Of a stretch of 64,000 bases of DNA, positions 34,428 through 43,096 are shown in pieces (positions within the stretch are counted from its first letter, which is position 1; each line of letters starts with the position of its first letter). This stretch comes from Pseudolysinimonas_A sp947085045 (GTDB lineage Bacteria; Actinomycetota; Actinomycetes; Actinomycetales; Microbacteriaceae). The notes below the pieces were generated by a model, which did no database searches, was not told the origin of the DNA, and was given only the letters and a program-made list of their open reading frames with translations. The DNA is taken from contig CAMTUU010000002.1 in NCBI GenBank assembly GCA_947085045.1, forward strand, positions 186,001-250,000. The letters are read 5' to 3'. The position numbers were made by a program, and so were the translations under genes.

Positions 34428-35259
34428 ACTGAGGGAAGGCGGTGTCGACGTCGCTGATGATCGCGAGCACCCGCGGGTCGATCCAGGTGAGGTCCTCGGC
34501 CACCCGCATCTCGTAGTTCTCGGCGCCGACCCAGCCGGCGAAATCGGCGCGACCCAGGGACACGGCCCGAGCGTCCAGTTCGGCGAGCAACTCGGCCGTG
34601 ATCGGGAGACGCTCCGCCTCCGTCGACGCCGTGAGGTAGAACTCGTGCAGGTCACGCAGCCGGAGCAGCTCGTCGACCGGCGACGGGTGATCGTCGACCC
34701 GCAGATCCACGGCGACGTCGTCGAAGCCGCCGTAGCCCGCCCCACGGCGCACGACGAACACGGCCGCCGATTGACGCCCCCGCGAGTCGCCGCCCGCGGC
34801 ATCCCCCGCGCGAAGCGCCGCGAGCAGCCGCACCTCGAGCGGAGCGCCCGGGTCGGACGACGACCACGCCTGCTCCATCGCCGCGACGACCTCGGGGCCG
34901 CTGAGGATGTTGCCCTGGATCGCGTAACCCTCTCCCGCGATGCCGCCGGCCCAGCCGTAGCATCCCGAGCCGGTGAAGGTCGCCGAGCCGCCGGTCGCGT
35001 CGACGATTCCGACCTGGCGCTGCTCGCGGTCGGGGTCGTCGGCGAGCAGGCTCGCCAGCGTCTCGGTCGCCGAGAGCCCCGCCGTCATCGCGGCGAGCGC
35101 CTGCGGCTTGTACGCGGTGTTCGCGAACGACTGGGTGGCGATCGCCCCGACGCCGGCGGTCGCGGCGGGCACCGCGGAGCCGACCGCGAGGAACTTCGAC
35201 GCGACGGCGACGCCCCACGACTCCCCGTCCGCCGAGCGGGCGACGATCGAGAAGGTCAC
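34426..35259 (-). CDS. DUF1028 family protein
   Basis: A 277-residue protein of the DUF1028 family, predicted to have an Ntn-hydrolase fold. Conserved segments include the N-terminal TFSIVARSADGESWGVAVASKFLAVG, QSFANTAYKPQAL and GYAIQGNILSG. The function is not established. The C-terminal 60 residues (after about 215) look like the small extra domain seen in some members. GTG 35259 lies 18 bp after the clpX stop on the same strand, so it may be co-transcribed with clpX. Confidence 0.85.
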   Translation of the reverse strand: MTFSIVARSADGESWGVAVASKFLAVGSAVPAATAGVGAIATQSFANTAYKPQALAAMTAGLSATETLASLLADDPDREQRQVGIVDATGGSATFTGSGCYGWAGGIAGEGYAIQGNILSGPEVVAAMEQAWSSSDPGAPLEVRLLAALRAGDAAGGDSRGRQSAAVFVVRRGAGYGGFDDVAVDLRVDDHPSPVDELLRLRDLHEFYLTASTEAERLPITAELLAELDARAVSLGRADFAGWVGAENYEMRVAEDLTWIDPRVLAIISDVDTAFPQ

Positions 35260-35277
35260 GGCGAGACGGGCGAAGCC

Positions 35278-36555
35278 CTAGGCCGACTTCTCGGTGCGAC
35301 GCGCGGCGTGCGGCACGATCGTCGGCGCCGCGTTCTCGAGCACCGCGGCCTTCGTCACGACCACCCGGGCGACGTCGTCGTCGGACGGCACCTCGAACAT
35401 GATCGGGCCGAGCACCTCTTCGAGGATCGCGCGCAAGCCGCGGGCGCCGGTCTGGCGCAGCTTCGCGAGGTCGGCGATCGCTTCGAGGGCATCCGTCTCG
35501 AACTCGAGCTCGACGCCGTCGATCTCGAACATGCGCTGGTACTGGCGCACGAGGGCGTTCTTCGGCTCGGTGAGGATCTGCATCAGCGCGTCTTGGTCGA
35601 GCGGCGAGACGGTGGTCACGACCGGAAGGCGGCCGATGAACTCCGGGATGAGCCCGAACTTGTGGAGGTCTTCCGGCAGCACCTCGCTGAAGAGTTCCGA
35701 CTCGTCGCGCTTGCTGTGCAGCGGGGCGCCGAAGCCGATGCCGCGCTTGCCGACGCGGGCCGAGATGATGTCTTCCAGCCCGGCGAAGGCGCCGGCCACG
35801 ATGAACAGCACGTTCGTCGTGTCGATCTGGATGAACTCCTGGTGGGGGTGCTTGCGACCGCCCTGCGGCGGGACGGATGCCGTGGTGCCCTCGAGAATCT
35901 TCAGCAGAGCCTGTTGCACGCCCTCGCCCGACACGTCGCGCGTGATCGACGGGTTCTCGGCCTTACGGGCGATCTTGTCGACCTCGTCGATGTAGATGAT
36001 GCCCGTCTCGGCCCGCTTGACGTCGTAGTCGGCGGCCTGGATGAGTTTGAGCAGGATGTTCTCGACGTCCTCGCCGACGTAGCCCGCCTCGGTGAGGGCG
36101 GTGGCGTCGGCGACGGCGAACGGCACGTTGAGCCGCTTGGCGAGAGTCTGCGCCAGATAGGTCTTGCCGCAACCGGTGGGGCCGATGAGCAGGATGTTCG
36201 ACTTCTGGATGTCGATGTCGTCGATGACGGCATCCGCGGAGGTCAGGGTGCTGCGAGCCCGGATGCGCTTGTAGTGGTTGTACACCGCGACCGAGAGCGC
36301 CTTCTTGGCGGGCTCCTGCCCGATGACGTACTCCTCGAGGAAGGAGAAGATCTCTTTCGGCTTCGGGAGATCGAACTCGCTCGTGGCCTCCTCGCCGGCT
36401 TCGGCGAGACGCTCCTCGATGATCTCGTTGCAGAGTTCGACGCATTCGTCGCAGATGTAGACCCCGGGGCCCGCGATCAGCTGCTGGACCTGCTTCTGGC
36501 TCTTGCCGCAGAAGGAGCACTTGAGCAGATCTGCACTCTCGCCGATCCTCGCCAT
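35278..36555 (-). CDS. clpX: ATP-dependent Clp protease ATP-binding subunit ClpX
   Basis: A 425-residue AAA+ unfoldase that feeds substrates to ClpP1P2. The N-terminal zinc-binding domain has cysteines at 13, 16, 35 and 38. Walker A is GPTGCGKT (about 125) and Walker B lies in GIIYIDEVDKI. The IGF-type loop that docks on ClpP is visible as RGIGFGAPL. A TAGGCT -10 box (about 36596-36601) lies 40 bases upstream, with GGGAGGAG before the ATG. It is separated from clpP1P2 by the copper genes on the other strand. Confidence 0.97.
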   Translation of the reverse strand: MARIGESADLLKCSFCGKSQKQVQQLIAGPGVYICDECVELCNEIIEERLAEAGEEATSEFDLPKPKEIFSFLEEYVIGQEPAKKALSVAVYNHYKRIRARSTLTSADAVIDDIDIQKSNILLIGPTGCGKTYLAQTLAKRLNVPFAVADATALTEAGYVGEDVENILLKLIQAADYDVKRAETGIIYIDEVDKIARKAENPSITRDVSGEGVQQALLKILEGTTASVPPQGGRKHPHQEFIQIDTTNVLFIVAGAFAGLEDIISARVGKRGIGFGAPLHSKRDESELFSEVLPEDLHKFGLIPEFIGRLPVVTTVSPLDQDALMQILTEPKNALVRQYQRMFEIDGVELEFETDALEAIADLAKLRQTGARGLRAILEEVLGPIMFEVPSDDDVARVVVTKAAVLENAAPTIVPHAARRTEKSA

Positions 36556-36671
36556 CGCGACTCCTCCCCTACATCCCCGAATGGATTGGGTCCGAGCCTA
36601 ACCTGAACGTGCGTCGGCGGGTCGCAGCCGGTGCAGAACCCCCATCCGGCGCGCCGCATAGGGTTGACGCC

Positions 36672-37295
36672 GTGGACAGCAGAGGCTCGCGGGTCGCTCG
36701 CGGCTGGATCGCGGGTTCCTTCGCGACCGGCATCGCAGCGCTCTCCCACGGCGTCGTCGCCGGCGGCGCGCCGAGCCCGTTCGCGATCGGCGTCGGCCTG
36801 GTCTTCTCGGGCCTGCTGGGCACGTTCGCGATCGGGCGCTCGCCGTCACTCCCCCGTCTGGCCGCCGTCGTCCTCGGGTCACAGTTCGCCTTCCACCTCG
36901 TCTTCTCGGAGCTGACTCCGGCCACCTCGGCCGGGGCGGCCGCCGGGTCGGGTCACCACGGAGCCGCGATGCTCCTCGCACCCACCCCGGCCGCGCCCGG
37001 CGCCGACGCATCGATGTGGGTGGCGCACGGGTTCGCGATGCTCGCCACCCTCGTGTTCCTCCGCCGGGCCGAACTCGCCGTGTTCGAACTGGTCCGGGAC
37101 GCCGTGCTCGAATGCGTCGAGATCACTCGCCGACTGACCCTGACCGTCGTCCGGCCCACCGCTCTCGGCACGTCGACCACGACGGAGCCGCCGCATCCCG
37201 TCGCGTCGTTCCTGAGATTCGTCGTCAGCCACCGAGGTCCGCCGGTCGCGGCCCTCGCCCGCCGACACCCACGAACTCTCGAAAGAAGAACATGA
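36672..37295 (+). CDS. Membrane protein of the copper (YcnI/CopC) operon
   Basis: A 207-residue protein with about four transmembrane helices (20-40, 47-62, 65-85 and 118-135) and a basic cytoplasmic C-terminus. Histidines lie near membrane edges (HG, FHLVF, GHHG and AHGF), which would suit metal handling, but no family is assigned. GTG 36672 was chosen because TAGGGT (36659-36664) lies 7 bases upstream. Its stop overlaps the ATG of the YcnI gene (ATGA), so it is the first gene of a three-gene operon. Confidence 0.72.
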   Translation: MDSRGSRVARGWIAGSFATGIAALSHGVVAGGAPSPFAIGVGLVFSGLLGTFAIGRSPSLPRLAAVVLGSQFAFHLVFSELTPATSAGAAAGSGHHGAAMLLAPTPAAPGADASMWVAHGFAMLATLVFLRRAELAVFELVRDAVLECVEITRRLTLTVVRPTALGTSTTTEPPHPVASFLRFVVSHRGPPVAALARRHPRTLERRT

Positions 37296-37975
37296 ACAAG
37301 ATCCGTTTCACACTGTCTGCGACCGCGGCGCTCGCGCTGGGCGCCGCTCTCGCGCTGGGGGCGCCGCTCGGCGCCTCCGCCCACGTCGGGTTCGACGAGG
37401 ACACCGCCGCCGCCGGCACCACGCCGCTGCTGACGCTCCGAGTGCCCAACGAGTCGGCGACCACTACCACCACGAGCGTCACCATCGCTCTGCCGACCGA
37501 CACCCCGCTGGTGAACGTGCGCCTCGTGCCGATCCCCGGCTGGGCGGCCGAGGTGGTCGTCTCAACGCTCCCCGAACCAATCAAAATCGGCGAGACGACG
37601 ATCACCGAGGCGCCGTCCTCGATCGTGTGGACCGCGACCGGCACCGGCCTCGGCGAAGGCGAGCTGGGGCTGTTCACCTTCACGGCCGGGCCGGTCCCGG
37701 AGGTCGGCAAGCTCGAGCTGCCGGTCGACCAGCAATCCAGCGACGGGTCCGTCGTCGCCTGGGAGGGCGAGGAGGTGCCGACCCTCTACGTGAACGAGAC
37801 GCCGGCCGGCGACGACCACGGCGGTGCAGCGCCGGGCGTCGAGACCGCCGGCACTCCCGCTCCGACGGGCCCGGATGGCACCGCGATCGCGGGGCTGGTG
37901 ACGGGCGCCGCGGGGTTGTTCCTCGGTGCGACGGCGCTGGCGCTGGTGCTCATCCGCCGCCGCACGGTCGCGTGA
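37292..37975 (+). CDS. YcnI-like copper-binding protein (DUF1775)
   Basis: A 227-residue exported protein. A signal peptide (residues 1-32, ending GASA) leaves a mature N-terminal His (HVGFDE), the copper-binding His typical of YcnI proteins. The DUF1775 beta domain follows (to about 170), then a Pro/Gly/His linker and a C-terminal transmembrane anchor with Arg-rich end. It is thought to act as an extracytoplasmic copper chaperone. Start overlaps the previous stop and its own stop overlaps the CopC start. Confidence 0.9.
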   Translation: MNKIRFTLSATAALALGAALALGAPLGASAHVGFDEDTAAAGTTPLLTLRVPNESATTTTTSVTIALPTDTPLVNVRLVPIPGWAAEVVVSTLPEPIKIGETTITEAPSSIVWTATGTGLGEGELGLFTFTAGPVPEVGKLELPVDQQSSDGSVVAWEGEEVPTLYVNETPAGDDHGGAAPGVETAGTPAPTGPDGTAIAGLVTGAAGLFLGATALALVLIRRRTVA

Positions 37976-38592
37976 AACGCGGCTCGCTGGTCGCGCTCGG
38001 CCTGATGGCCGCCGCGCTCGCCACCGGAGCGTTGGTGCTCGTCACCGCCGCCCCGGCGCAAGCGCACAGCGCGATCGCCTCCTCCACGCCGGAGGAGGGT
38101 GAGATCCTCGCAGCCCTGCCGGAGGAATTCAGCGTCACGGCCAACGAGGCACTGCTCGACCTGGGAGGTCAGGGCGTCTTCCAACTGCAGATCCGGGATG
38201 CCTCCGGCGCCTACTACGGGAGCGGTTGCGTCTCGATCGTGAACTCCACGATGTCGGCCGAACCGGTGATCGGAGACTCCGGGGAGTACACGATGCTCTG
38301 GCAGGTCGTCTCCGCCGACGGGCACCCGGTGAGCGGGGAGATCCCCTTCACCTGGCAGGCGCCGGAGGGCTTCGAGCCGGCCGCGTCGGTCGACACGATG
38401 CCGGTGTGCGGCGAAGATCCGGCCGCCGCGCCGACCGAGGCGCCCGCGGAGTCCGCCGGGAGCACGTTCCCGTGGCCGGTGATCGCCACTTTCGCGGCGG
38501 CGATCCTCGCGGTGGTCGTCGCCACCCGGGCGGCCCGCATCCAGCAGCGCACCCGCGCGGCGAGCCGGCTCGACCCTCCCGCGCAGGACTGA
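37972..38592 (+). CDS. CopC-domain copper-binding protein
   Basis: A 206-residue exported protein with a signal peptide ending APAQA, which leaves a mature N-terminal His (HSAIASSTPEEG), as in CopC. The beta-barrel domain includes VVSADGHPVSGEIPFTW with the second copper-binding region. A Pro-rich linker and a C-terminal transmembrane helix (about 163-182) anchor it to the membrane. The GTG overlaps the YcnI stop (GTGA). Two cysteines (GSGCVS and MPVCGED) may form a disulfide. No CopD domain is fused, and none is encoded next to it. Confidence 0.9.
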   Translation: MKRGSLVALGLMAAALATGALVLVTAAPAQAHSAIASSTPEEGEILAALPEEFSVTANEALLDLGGQGVFQLQIRDASGAYYGSGCVSIVNSTMSAEPVIGDSGEYTMLWQVVSADGHPVSGEIPFTWQAPEGFEPAASVDTMPVCGEDPAAAPTEAPAESAGSTFPWPVIATFAAAILAVVVATRAARIQQRTRAASRLDPPAQD

Positions 38593-38596
38593 GACG

Positions 38597-38638
38597 CGAG
38601 AACGGCCGCGGCCCCACCTGGGTCCGCGGCCGTTCTCG
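38597..38638. terminator. Bidirectional GC-rich terminator hairpin
   Basis: A 15-bp perfect stem (38597-38611 with 38624-38638; arm CGAGAACGGCCGCGG) with a 12-base loop lies in the 54-bp gap between the convergent copC-like and clpP2 genes. It can end transcription from both sides. There is no strong T-run, which is common for actinobacterial terminators. Confidence 0.75.
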
Positions 38639-38646
38639 TCTGCTCG

Positions 38647-39312
38647 CTACTTCGCGGCGAGCGCGGGGACGACGTTCTTGCGCGAGGTCAGCACCTGGTC
38701 GATCAGACCGTAGGTGAGCGCCTCGTCGGCCGAGAGAATCTTGTCGCGCTCGATGTCGGCGTTGACCTCCGCGGAGGTCTTGTTCGAGTGCTTCGCCAGC
38801 GTGTCCTCGAGCCAGGTGCGCAGCCGCATCACCTCGGCGGCCTGGATCTCGATGTCGGACGCCTGACCCCGGCCGGCCTCGCCGACGGCAGGCTGGTGGA
38901 TGAGGATGCGGGCGTTCGGCAACGCGAGGCGCTTGCCCGGCTGACCGGCAGCGGCGATGACCGCAGCGGCCGACGCGGCCTGCCCGAGCACGACCGTCAT
39001 GACCTGCGGACGGATGTACTGCATCGTGTCGTAGATCGCGGTCATGGCCGTGAACGAGCCACCGGGGCTGTTGATGTACATGACGATGTCGCGGTCGGGG
39101 TCCATCGACTCGAGCACGAGCAGCTGGGCCATGATGTCGTCGGCCGACGCGTCGTCGACCTGCACGCCGAGGAAGATGATGCGGTCCTCGAAGAGCTTCG
39201 CGTAGGGGTCTTGACGCTTGAAGCCGTAGGCGGTGCGCTCCTCGAAACTCGGGAGGATGTAGCGCGACTCGGGCATGAGGTTGCCCGCGGCGCGGAAGGT
39301 GGGGGTTTCCAT
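38647..39312 (-). CDS. clpP2: ATP-dependent Clp protease proteolytic subunit ClpP2
   Basis: A 221-residue serine peptidase that forms a mixed barrel with ClpP1 in actinobacteria. The catalytic Ser is in GQAASAAAV (Ser114) and His in LIHQP (His139); the catalytic Asp falls near residue 190 in DKILSADEAL. The longer N-terminal extension (about 30 residues) compared with ClpP1 is typical for ClpP2. It lies 12 bp downstream of clpP1 on the same strand. AAGGACG lies before the ATG. Confidence 0.96.
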   Translation of the reverse strand: METPTFRAAGNLMPESRYILPSFEERTAYGFKRQDPYAKLFEDRIIFLGVQVDDASADDIMAQLLVLESMDPDRDIVMYINSPGGSFTAMTAIYDTMQYIRPQVMTVVLGQAASAAAVIAAAGQPGKRLALPNARILIHQPAVGEAGRGQASDIEIQAAEVMRLRTWLEDTLAKHSNKTSAEVNADIERDKILSADEALTYGLIDQVLTSRKNVVPALAAK

Positions 39313-39324
39313 GATCGGGCGTCC

Positions 39325-39906
39325 TTACTTGGTGCCGCCGCCGCCGATGACGTCGGCAGCAGACTCGCGGATGTGGTCGACGAAGCCGTACTCGAGGGCT
39401 TCCTGGGCGCTGAACCAGCGGTCGCGGTCACCGTCGGCGTTGACCTGCTCGACGGTCTTGCCGGTCTGGGCGGCGGTGATCTCGGCGAGGCGCTTCTTCA
39501 TGTCGAGGATGAGCGCGGCCTGGGTCTGGATGTCCGACGACGTTCCGCCGAATCCTCCGTGCGGCTGGTGCAGCAGTACGCGCGCGTTCGGCGTGATGTA
39601 GCGCTTGCCCTTGGTGCCGGCGGTGAGCAGCAGCTGGCCCATCGAGGCCGCCATGCCGATGCCGACGGTGACGATGTCGTTCGGCACGAACTGCATCGTG
39701 TCGTAGATCGCCATGCCCGCGGTGATCGATCCGCCGGGACTGTTGATGTACAGGAAGATGTCTTTGCTGTCGTCCTCGGCCGCGAGGAGCAGCAGCTTGG
39801 CCGCGATCTCGTTCGCGTTCTCGTCGCGCACCTCCGACCCGAGCCAGATGATGCGGTCCTTGAGGAGACGGTCGAAGACGCTCGGCGGGAAGCCAGTGTC
39901 AGCCAT
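39325..39906 (-). CDS. clpP1: ATP-dependent Clp protease proteolytic subunit ClpP1
   Basis: A 193-residue Clp peptidase subunit. Catalytic Ser88 lies in GMAASMGQ and His113 in LLHQPHGG. The ATG at 39906 was chosen because GGAG lies 9 bases before it and the product begins as typical ClpP1 (ADTGFPPSVFDRLL); an alternative ATG at 39921 adds five residues. It is the first gene of the clpP1-clpP2 pair. Confidence 0.95.
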   Translation of the reverse strand: MADTGFPPSVFDRLLKDRIIWLGSEVRDENANEIAAKLLLLAAEDDSKDIFLYINSPGGSITAGMAIYDTMQFVPNDIVTVGIGMAASMGQLLLTAGTKGKRYITPNARVLLHQPHGGFGGTSSDIQTQAALILDMKKRLAEITAAQTGKTVEQVNADGDRDRWFSAQEALEYGFVDHIRESAADVIGGGGTK

Positions 39907-40021
39907 GTGCGGAAGCTCCATTCGCTTGATTCCGAGGTCGAATCTACTTGGCACTCGCAGGGCGCTACTGCCATGTTCGCCCTGGGCAGATAGGTCGCGT
40001 CGTGGGGTGCAGACTCGTGAC

Positions 40022-40813
40022 ATGACCATCGACTACGCCGGCCGCACCGCCCTCGTCACCGGCGCGAGCTCCGGCCTCGGCGCCGAGTTCGCGCGGCAGC
40101 TCGCCGCCCGCGGCTCGCACCTCGTTCTCATCGCACGCCGGGAGGACCGCCTCGAGGAGCTGGCGGTCGAGTTGCGGGCGGCCCACGGCATCCAGGTGAC
40201 GGTGCTGGCCGTCGATCTCGCGCACGCCCGACCGGGTGCGGCACTCGCCACCGACCTCGCGGCGCACGGCATCGTCGTCGACACCCTCGTCGCGAACGCC
40301 GGGTTCGGCACCTTCGGCCTGTTCGAGGAGGAGGACCCCGACCGCATCGCCGACGAGATCGCGCTCAACGTCTCGGGTCTCGTCGACCTGGTGCACACGT
40401 TCTATCCGGGGATGAAGGAGCGCGGACTCGGCGCGCTCGTGACGATCGCGAGCACCGCGGCCTACCAGCCGGTGCCGAACATGGCGGTCTACGGGGCGAC
40501 GAAGGCGTTCGTGCTCAGCTTCACCGAGGCGCTCTGGTACGAGGCGCGGCACAGCGGTCTGCGCGTGCTCGCCGTCTCCCCCGGCGCCACCGCGACCGAG
40601 TTCTTCGACGTGGCCGGCAACGGCGAGCAGTTCGGCCTGAAGCGCGTGCCGGTCTCGGATGTCGTCAGCCAGGCGATGTGGCATCTGGATCGTCGCCGTG
40701 GCCGCGGCAGCTTCGTCTCCGGGGCGGGCAACGCGGTCGCCGCGTGGGCATCCACCAAGCTCGCGCCGCGGCGCCTCGCTACCGCGGGGGCCGGACGGAT
40801 CGCCGGGGCCTAG
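40022..40813 (+). CDS. Short-chain dehydrogenase/reductase
   Basis: A 263-residue NAD(P)-dependent oxidoreductase of the SDR family. The nucleotide motif TGASSGLG is at about 13-20, NAG at about 91, and the catalytic Tyr-Lys pair in YGATK (near 155-159). The ATG was chosen because the SDR fold begins there; an open frame continues upstream into the clpP1 region. Substrate unknown. Its stop overlaps that of the convergent DUF1697 gene. Confidence 0.92.
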   Translation: MTIDYAGRTALVTGASSGLGAEFARQLAARGSHLVLIARREDRLEELAVELRAAHGIQVTVLAVDLAHARPGAALATDLAAHGIVVDTLVANAGFGTFGLFEEEDPDRIADEIALNVSGLVDLVHTFYPGMKERGLGALVTIASTAAYQPVPNMAVYGATKAFVLSFTEALWYEARHSGLRVLAVSPGATATEFFDVAGNGEQFGLKRVPVSDVVSQAMWHLDRRRGRGSFVSGAGNAVAAWASTKLAPRRLATAGAGRIAGA

Positions 40814-41322
40814 AGCAGCTTCTCGAGCGTGTTGAGGTTGCGGGTGGTCAGCCACGGCTTGTGCTTGCTCGACCCCTGCGCCTTCCCCATCGCCGAGTCG
40901 AGCGTCGAGCCCTTCGGCGTCGTCCAGTAGATGACGCCGTCGCCGCGAGCGGCTTCTTCCACGGTCGGGTCGAGTTCGACCGCCAACAGCTGGTCGACCA
41001 GCTCCGGCTTGAGGAGGAAGACCACGTAGGCGTGCTTCTCGGCCGACCGCTCGAATGGGTAGGCGTCGACGATCTTCCCGATCGCCGCCTGCGTCTGCAC
41101 GTGGACCCACGCTTCGTACCCGAAGCGTTCCCGCAGCGCCGCCTCGAGCCGCACCTTCGCGGTCGCGGCGGCATCCGCCGCGCTGAACAACACGTTGCCG
41201 CTCGCCAGCACCGTCTTCACATCGTCGTAGCCGAGCCCGAGCACGACTTCGGTGAGGTCGGCCATCTTCACGTCCACGCCGCCGACGTTGACCCCGCGCA
41301 GCAGCGCCACGTATCTCGCCAT
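40810..41322 (-). CDS. DUF1697 family protein
   Basis: A 170-residue protein matching the DUF1697 family: N-terminal MARYVALLRGVNVGG, then VLASGNVLFSA and YWTTPKGSTLDSAMGK. The family's function is not established. The start is assigned at 41322 by family length, but GAGGAG directly abuts this ATG, so the ribosome site spacing is odd; an upstream in-frame start at 41394 would add 24 poorly conserved residues. It converges on the dehydrogenase gene. Confidence 0.87.
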   Translation of the reverse strand: MARYVALLRGVNVGGVDVKMADLTEVVLGLGYDDVKTVLASGNVLFSAADAAATAKVRLEAALRERFGYEAWVHVQTQAAIGKIVDAYPFERSAEKHAYVVFLLKPELVDQLLAVELDPTVEEAARGDGVIYWTTPKGSTLDSAMGKAQGSSKHKPWLTTRNLNTLEKLL

Positions 41323-41349
41323 CTCCTCAGCATGCCAGGGGTTCCGGTT

Positions 41350-41419
41350 CTCAACTCTCGGTGCCGCGAGCACTCGCGCACGTCTCGTCGCCATGCCCCA
41401 GGGTGGCCGAGAGTTGAGG
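41350..41419. repeat. 12-bp inverted repeat with 46-base spacer
   Basis: CTCAACTCTCGG (41350-41361) is repeated in perfect inverse as CCGAGAGTTGAG (41408-41419). It lies in the gap between DUF1697 and the tig terminator and may be part of an extended transcript-end structure or a small repeated palindromic element. Confidence 0.5.
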
Positions 41420-41444
41420 ACGCGAGTCTCGACGGCGCCGAGGC

Positions 41445-41481
41445 GAGAAGCCCCGGTCCACGTGGGACCGGGGCTTCTCGG
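41445..41481 (-). terminator. Terminator of the trigger factor gene
   Basis: A 16-bp perfect stem (41445-41460 with 41466-41481; arm CGAGAAGCCCCGGTCC) with a five-base loop lies 17 bp past the tig stop. No long T-run follows. Confidence 0.8.
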
Positions 41482-41498
41482 CAGTGCGCGAGGCCGAC

Positions 41499-42914
41499 CT
41501 ACTTGTGGTCGTGGCCGTAGTGCTCGTTGCCCGGCTTGCGGCCGTGCGCGTCGCGACCGGAGGCGGACGACCCGTGGTCGTGACCCTCGTGGTCGTCGGC
41601 GTCGACGAAGGCGCCGGCATCCTCACCGGTGCCGAGCATGCGGTCGACGAAGGGCTGCACGTCGACGGCCTTGCCCTTGGTGTCGACGACCTTCGCCTTG
41701 CCGAGCACGAGCGCGAGCGCCTTGGAACGCACGATCTCGCCAATGACGCCGGGCAGCTGCCCGTTGCCGTCGAGGATCTTCACGAACTCGCCCGGCTCCA
41801 TGCCGTACTGCTGGCTGGCCTGCACGACGTACGAGGTGAGCTCGTTCTGGCCGACCTTCACCTCTTCGGCCTCGGCGATCGAGTCGAGCAGGATCTGCGA
41901 GCGGAAAGTCTTCTCGCTGGACTCCGAGACCTCCTTGCGGTGCTCCTCGTCTTCGAGACGGTTCTCGTTCTCGAGGTGACGGTGCACCTCGTCGTCGATC
42001 AGCTGCTGCGGCACCGGGATGTCGAGCTTCTCGAGCAGCACGTCGACGATCTTGTCGCGCGCCTCGATCGACTGTTGGAACGCCTTGCTCTTCTCGAGCT
42101 GGGCCCGCAGGTCGGTGCGCAGTTCGCCGATCGTGTCGAACTGCGACGCGATCTGCGCGAACTCGTCGTCGGCTTCGGGCAGCTCGCGCTCCTTGACGGA
42201 GAGCAGGGTGACCGCGATCTGAGCCTTCTCGCCCTCGTGGTCGCCGCCGAGCAGGTCGGACTCGAAGTTGGTCGACTCGCCCGCGGTGAGGGTGTCGAGC
42301 GCCTCGTCGATGCCCTCGATCAGCTCGCCCGAGCCGAGCTCGTAGGAGACGTTGCTTGCGGTGTCGACCTCTTCGTCGCCGATCTTGGCGGTCAGGTCGA
42401 GGGTGACGAAGTCGCCGATCTTGGCGGGGCGGTCGACGGTGACGAGCGTGCCGAAGCGGCTGCGCAGGTTCTCGAGCTCCTCCTCGACCTCGTCAGGGGT
42501 GATGGCGATCGGCTCGACCTCGAGCTTCAGCCCGTCGTACTTCGGCAGCGCGAACTCGGGCCGCACGTCGACCTCGACGGTGATCTGCAGGTCGCCCGAG
42601 AAGTCCTTCTCGTTCGGCAGCGCCACGATGTCGGCCGACGGACGGCCGAGCGGCTTGAGGTTCTCGTCGCGCGCGGCGTCGCGGTAGAACGTGTCGAGGC
42701 CCTCGTTGACGGCGTGGCTGATGACCTCGCCGCGCCCGACGCGCTGGTCGATGATGGGCGGCGGCACCTTGCCCTTGCGGAAGCCGGGGATGTTCACCGA
42801 CTCCGCGATGTGCTCGTAGGCGTGGGTGATGCTCGGCTTGAGCTCCTCCGGCGTGACGGTGATGTTCAACTTCACGCGGGTGGGCGACAGGCGCTCGACG
42901 GTCGTCGTGACCAT
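41499..42914 (-). CDS. tig: Trigger factor chaperone
   Basis: A 471-residue ribosome-associated chaperone. The N-terminal ribosome-binding domain carries NIPGFRKGKVPPPII (signature GFRxGKxP). The FKBP-type peptidyl-prolyl isomerase domain follows at about 155-240, then the helical C-terminal domain. The last 35 residues form a His-rich tail (DDHEGHDHG and NEHYGHDHK), which could bind metal ions. AGGAGA lies before the ATG. In actinobacteria tig commonly sits upstream of clpP1P2, as here, with two extra genes in between. Confidence 0.96.
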   Translation of the reverse strand: MVTTTVERLSPTRVKLNITVTPEELKPSITHAYEHIAESVNIPGFRKGKVPPPIIDQRVGRGEVISHAVNEGLDTFYRDAARDENLKPLGRPSADIVALPNEKDFSGDLQITVEVDVRPEFALPKYDGLKLEVEPIAITPDEVEEELENLRSRFGTLVTVDRPAKIGDFVTLDLTAKIGDEEVDTASNVSYELGSGELIEGIDEALDTLTAGESTNFESDLLGGDHEGEKAQIAVTLLSVKERELPEADDEFAQIASQFDTIGELRTDLRAQLEKSKAFQQSIEARDKIVDVLLEKLDIPVPQQLIDDEVHRHLENENRLEDEEHRKEVSESSEKTFRSQILLDSIAEAEEVKVGQNELTSYVVQASQQYGMEPGEFVKILDGNGQLPGVIGEIVRSKALALVLGKAKVVDTKGKAVDVQPFVDRMLGTGEDAGAFVDADDHEGHDHGSSASGRDAHGRKPGNEHYGHDHK

Positions 42915-42960
42915 GGGAATACGTCTCCTGAGTGGATGAGGTGAAGGGCTGCGATGCGGT

Positions 42961-43033
42961 CGGGGCGACAGGATTCGAACCTGCGACCTCCCGCTCCCAA
43001 AGCGGGCGCTCTACCAAGCTGAGCTACGCCCCG
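42961..43033 (-). tRNA. tRNA-Pro (anticodon TGG)
   Basis: On the minus strand the sequence folds as a cloverleaf: acceptor arms CGGGGCG / CGCCCCG, D-arm GCTCAGCTTGGTAGAGC, anticodon stem CCCGC / GCGGG around loop TTTGGGA (anticodon TGG), and T-arm with GGTTCGAATCC. CCA is not encoded. It lies just upstream of tig. Confidence 0.96.
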
Positions 43034-43096
43034 AGGCAGAAACGGCCCGCCATAGTCTAAGGGAGAAGAGCGGGGCGGATGCCGGGGGCGCCCGAA

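Noticed and set aside
36609..36671. Longer N-terminus for the copper-operon membrane protein
   Set aside because: The extra 21 residues cover the TAGGGT promoter box and lack a ribosome site.
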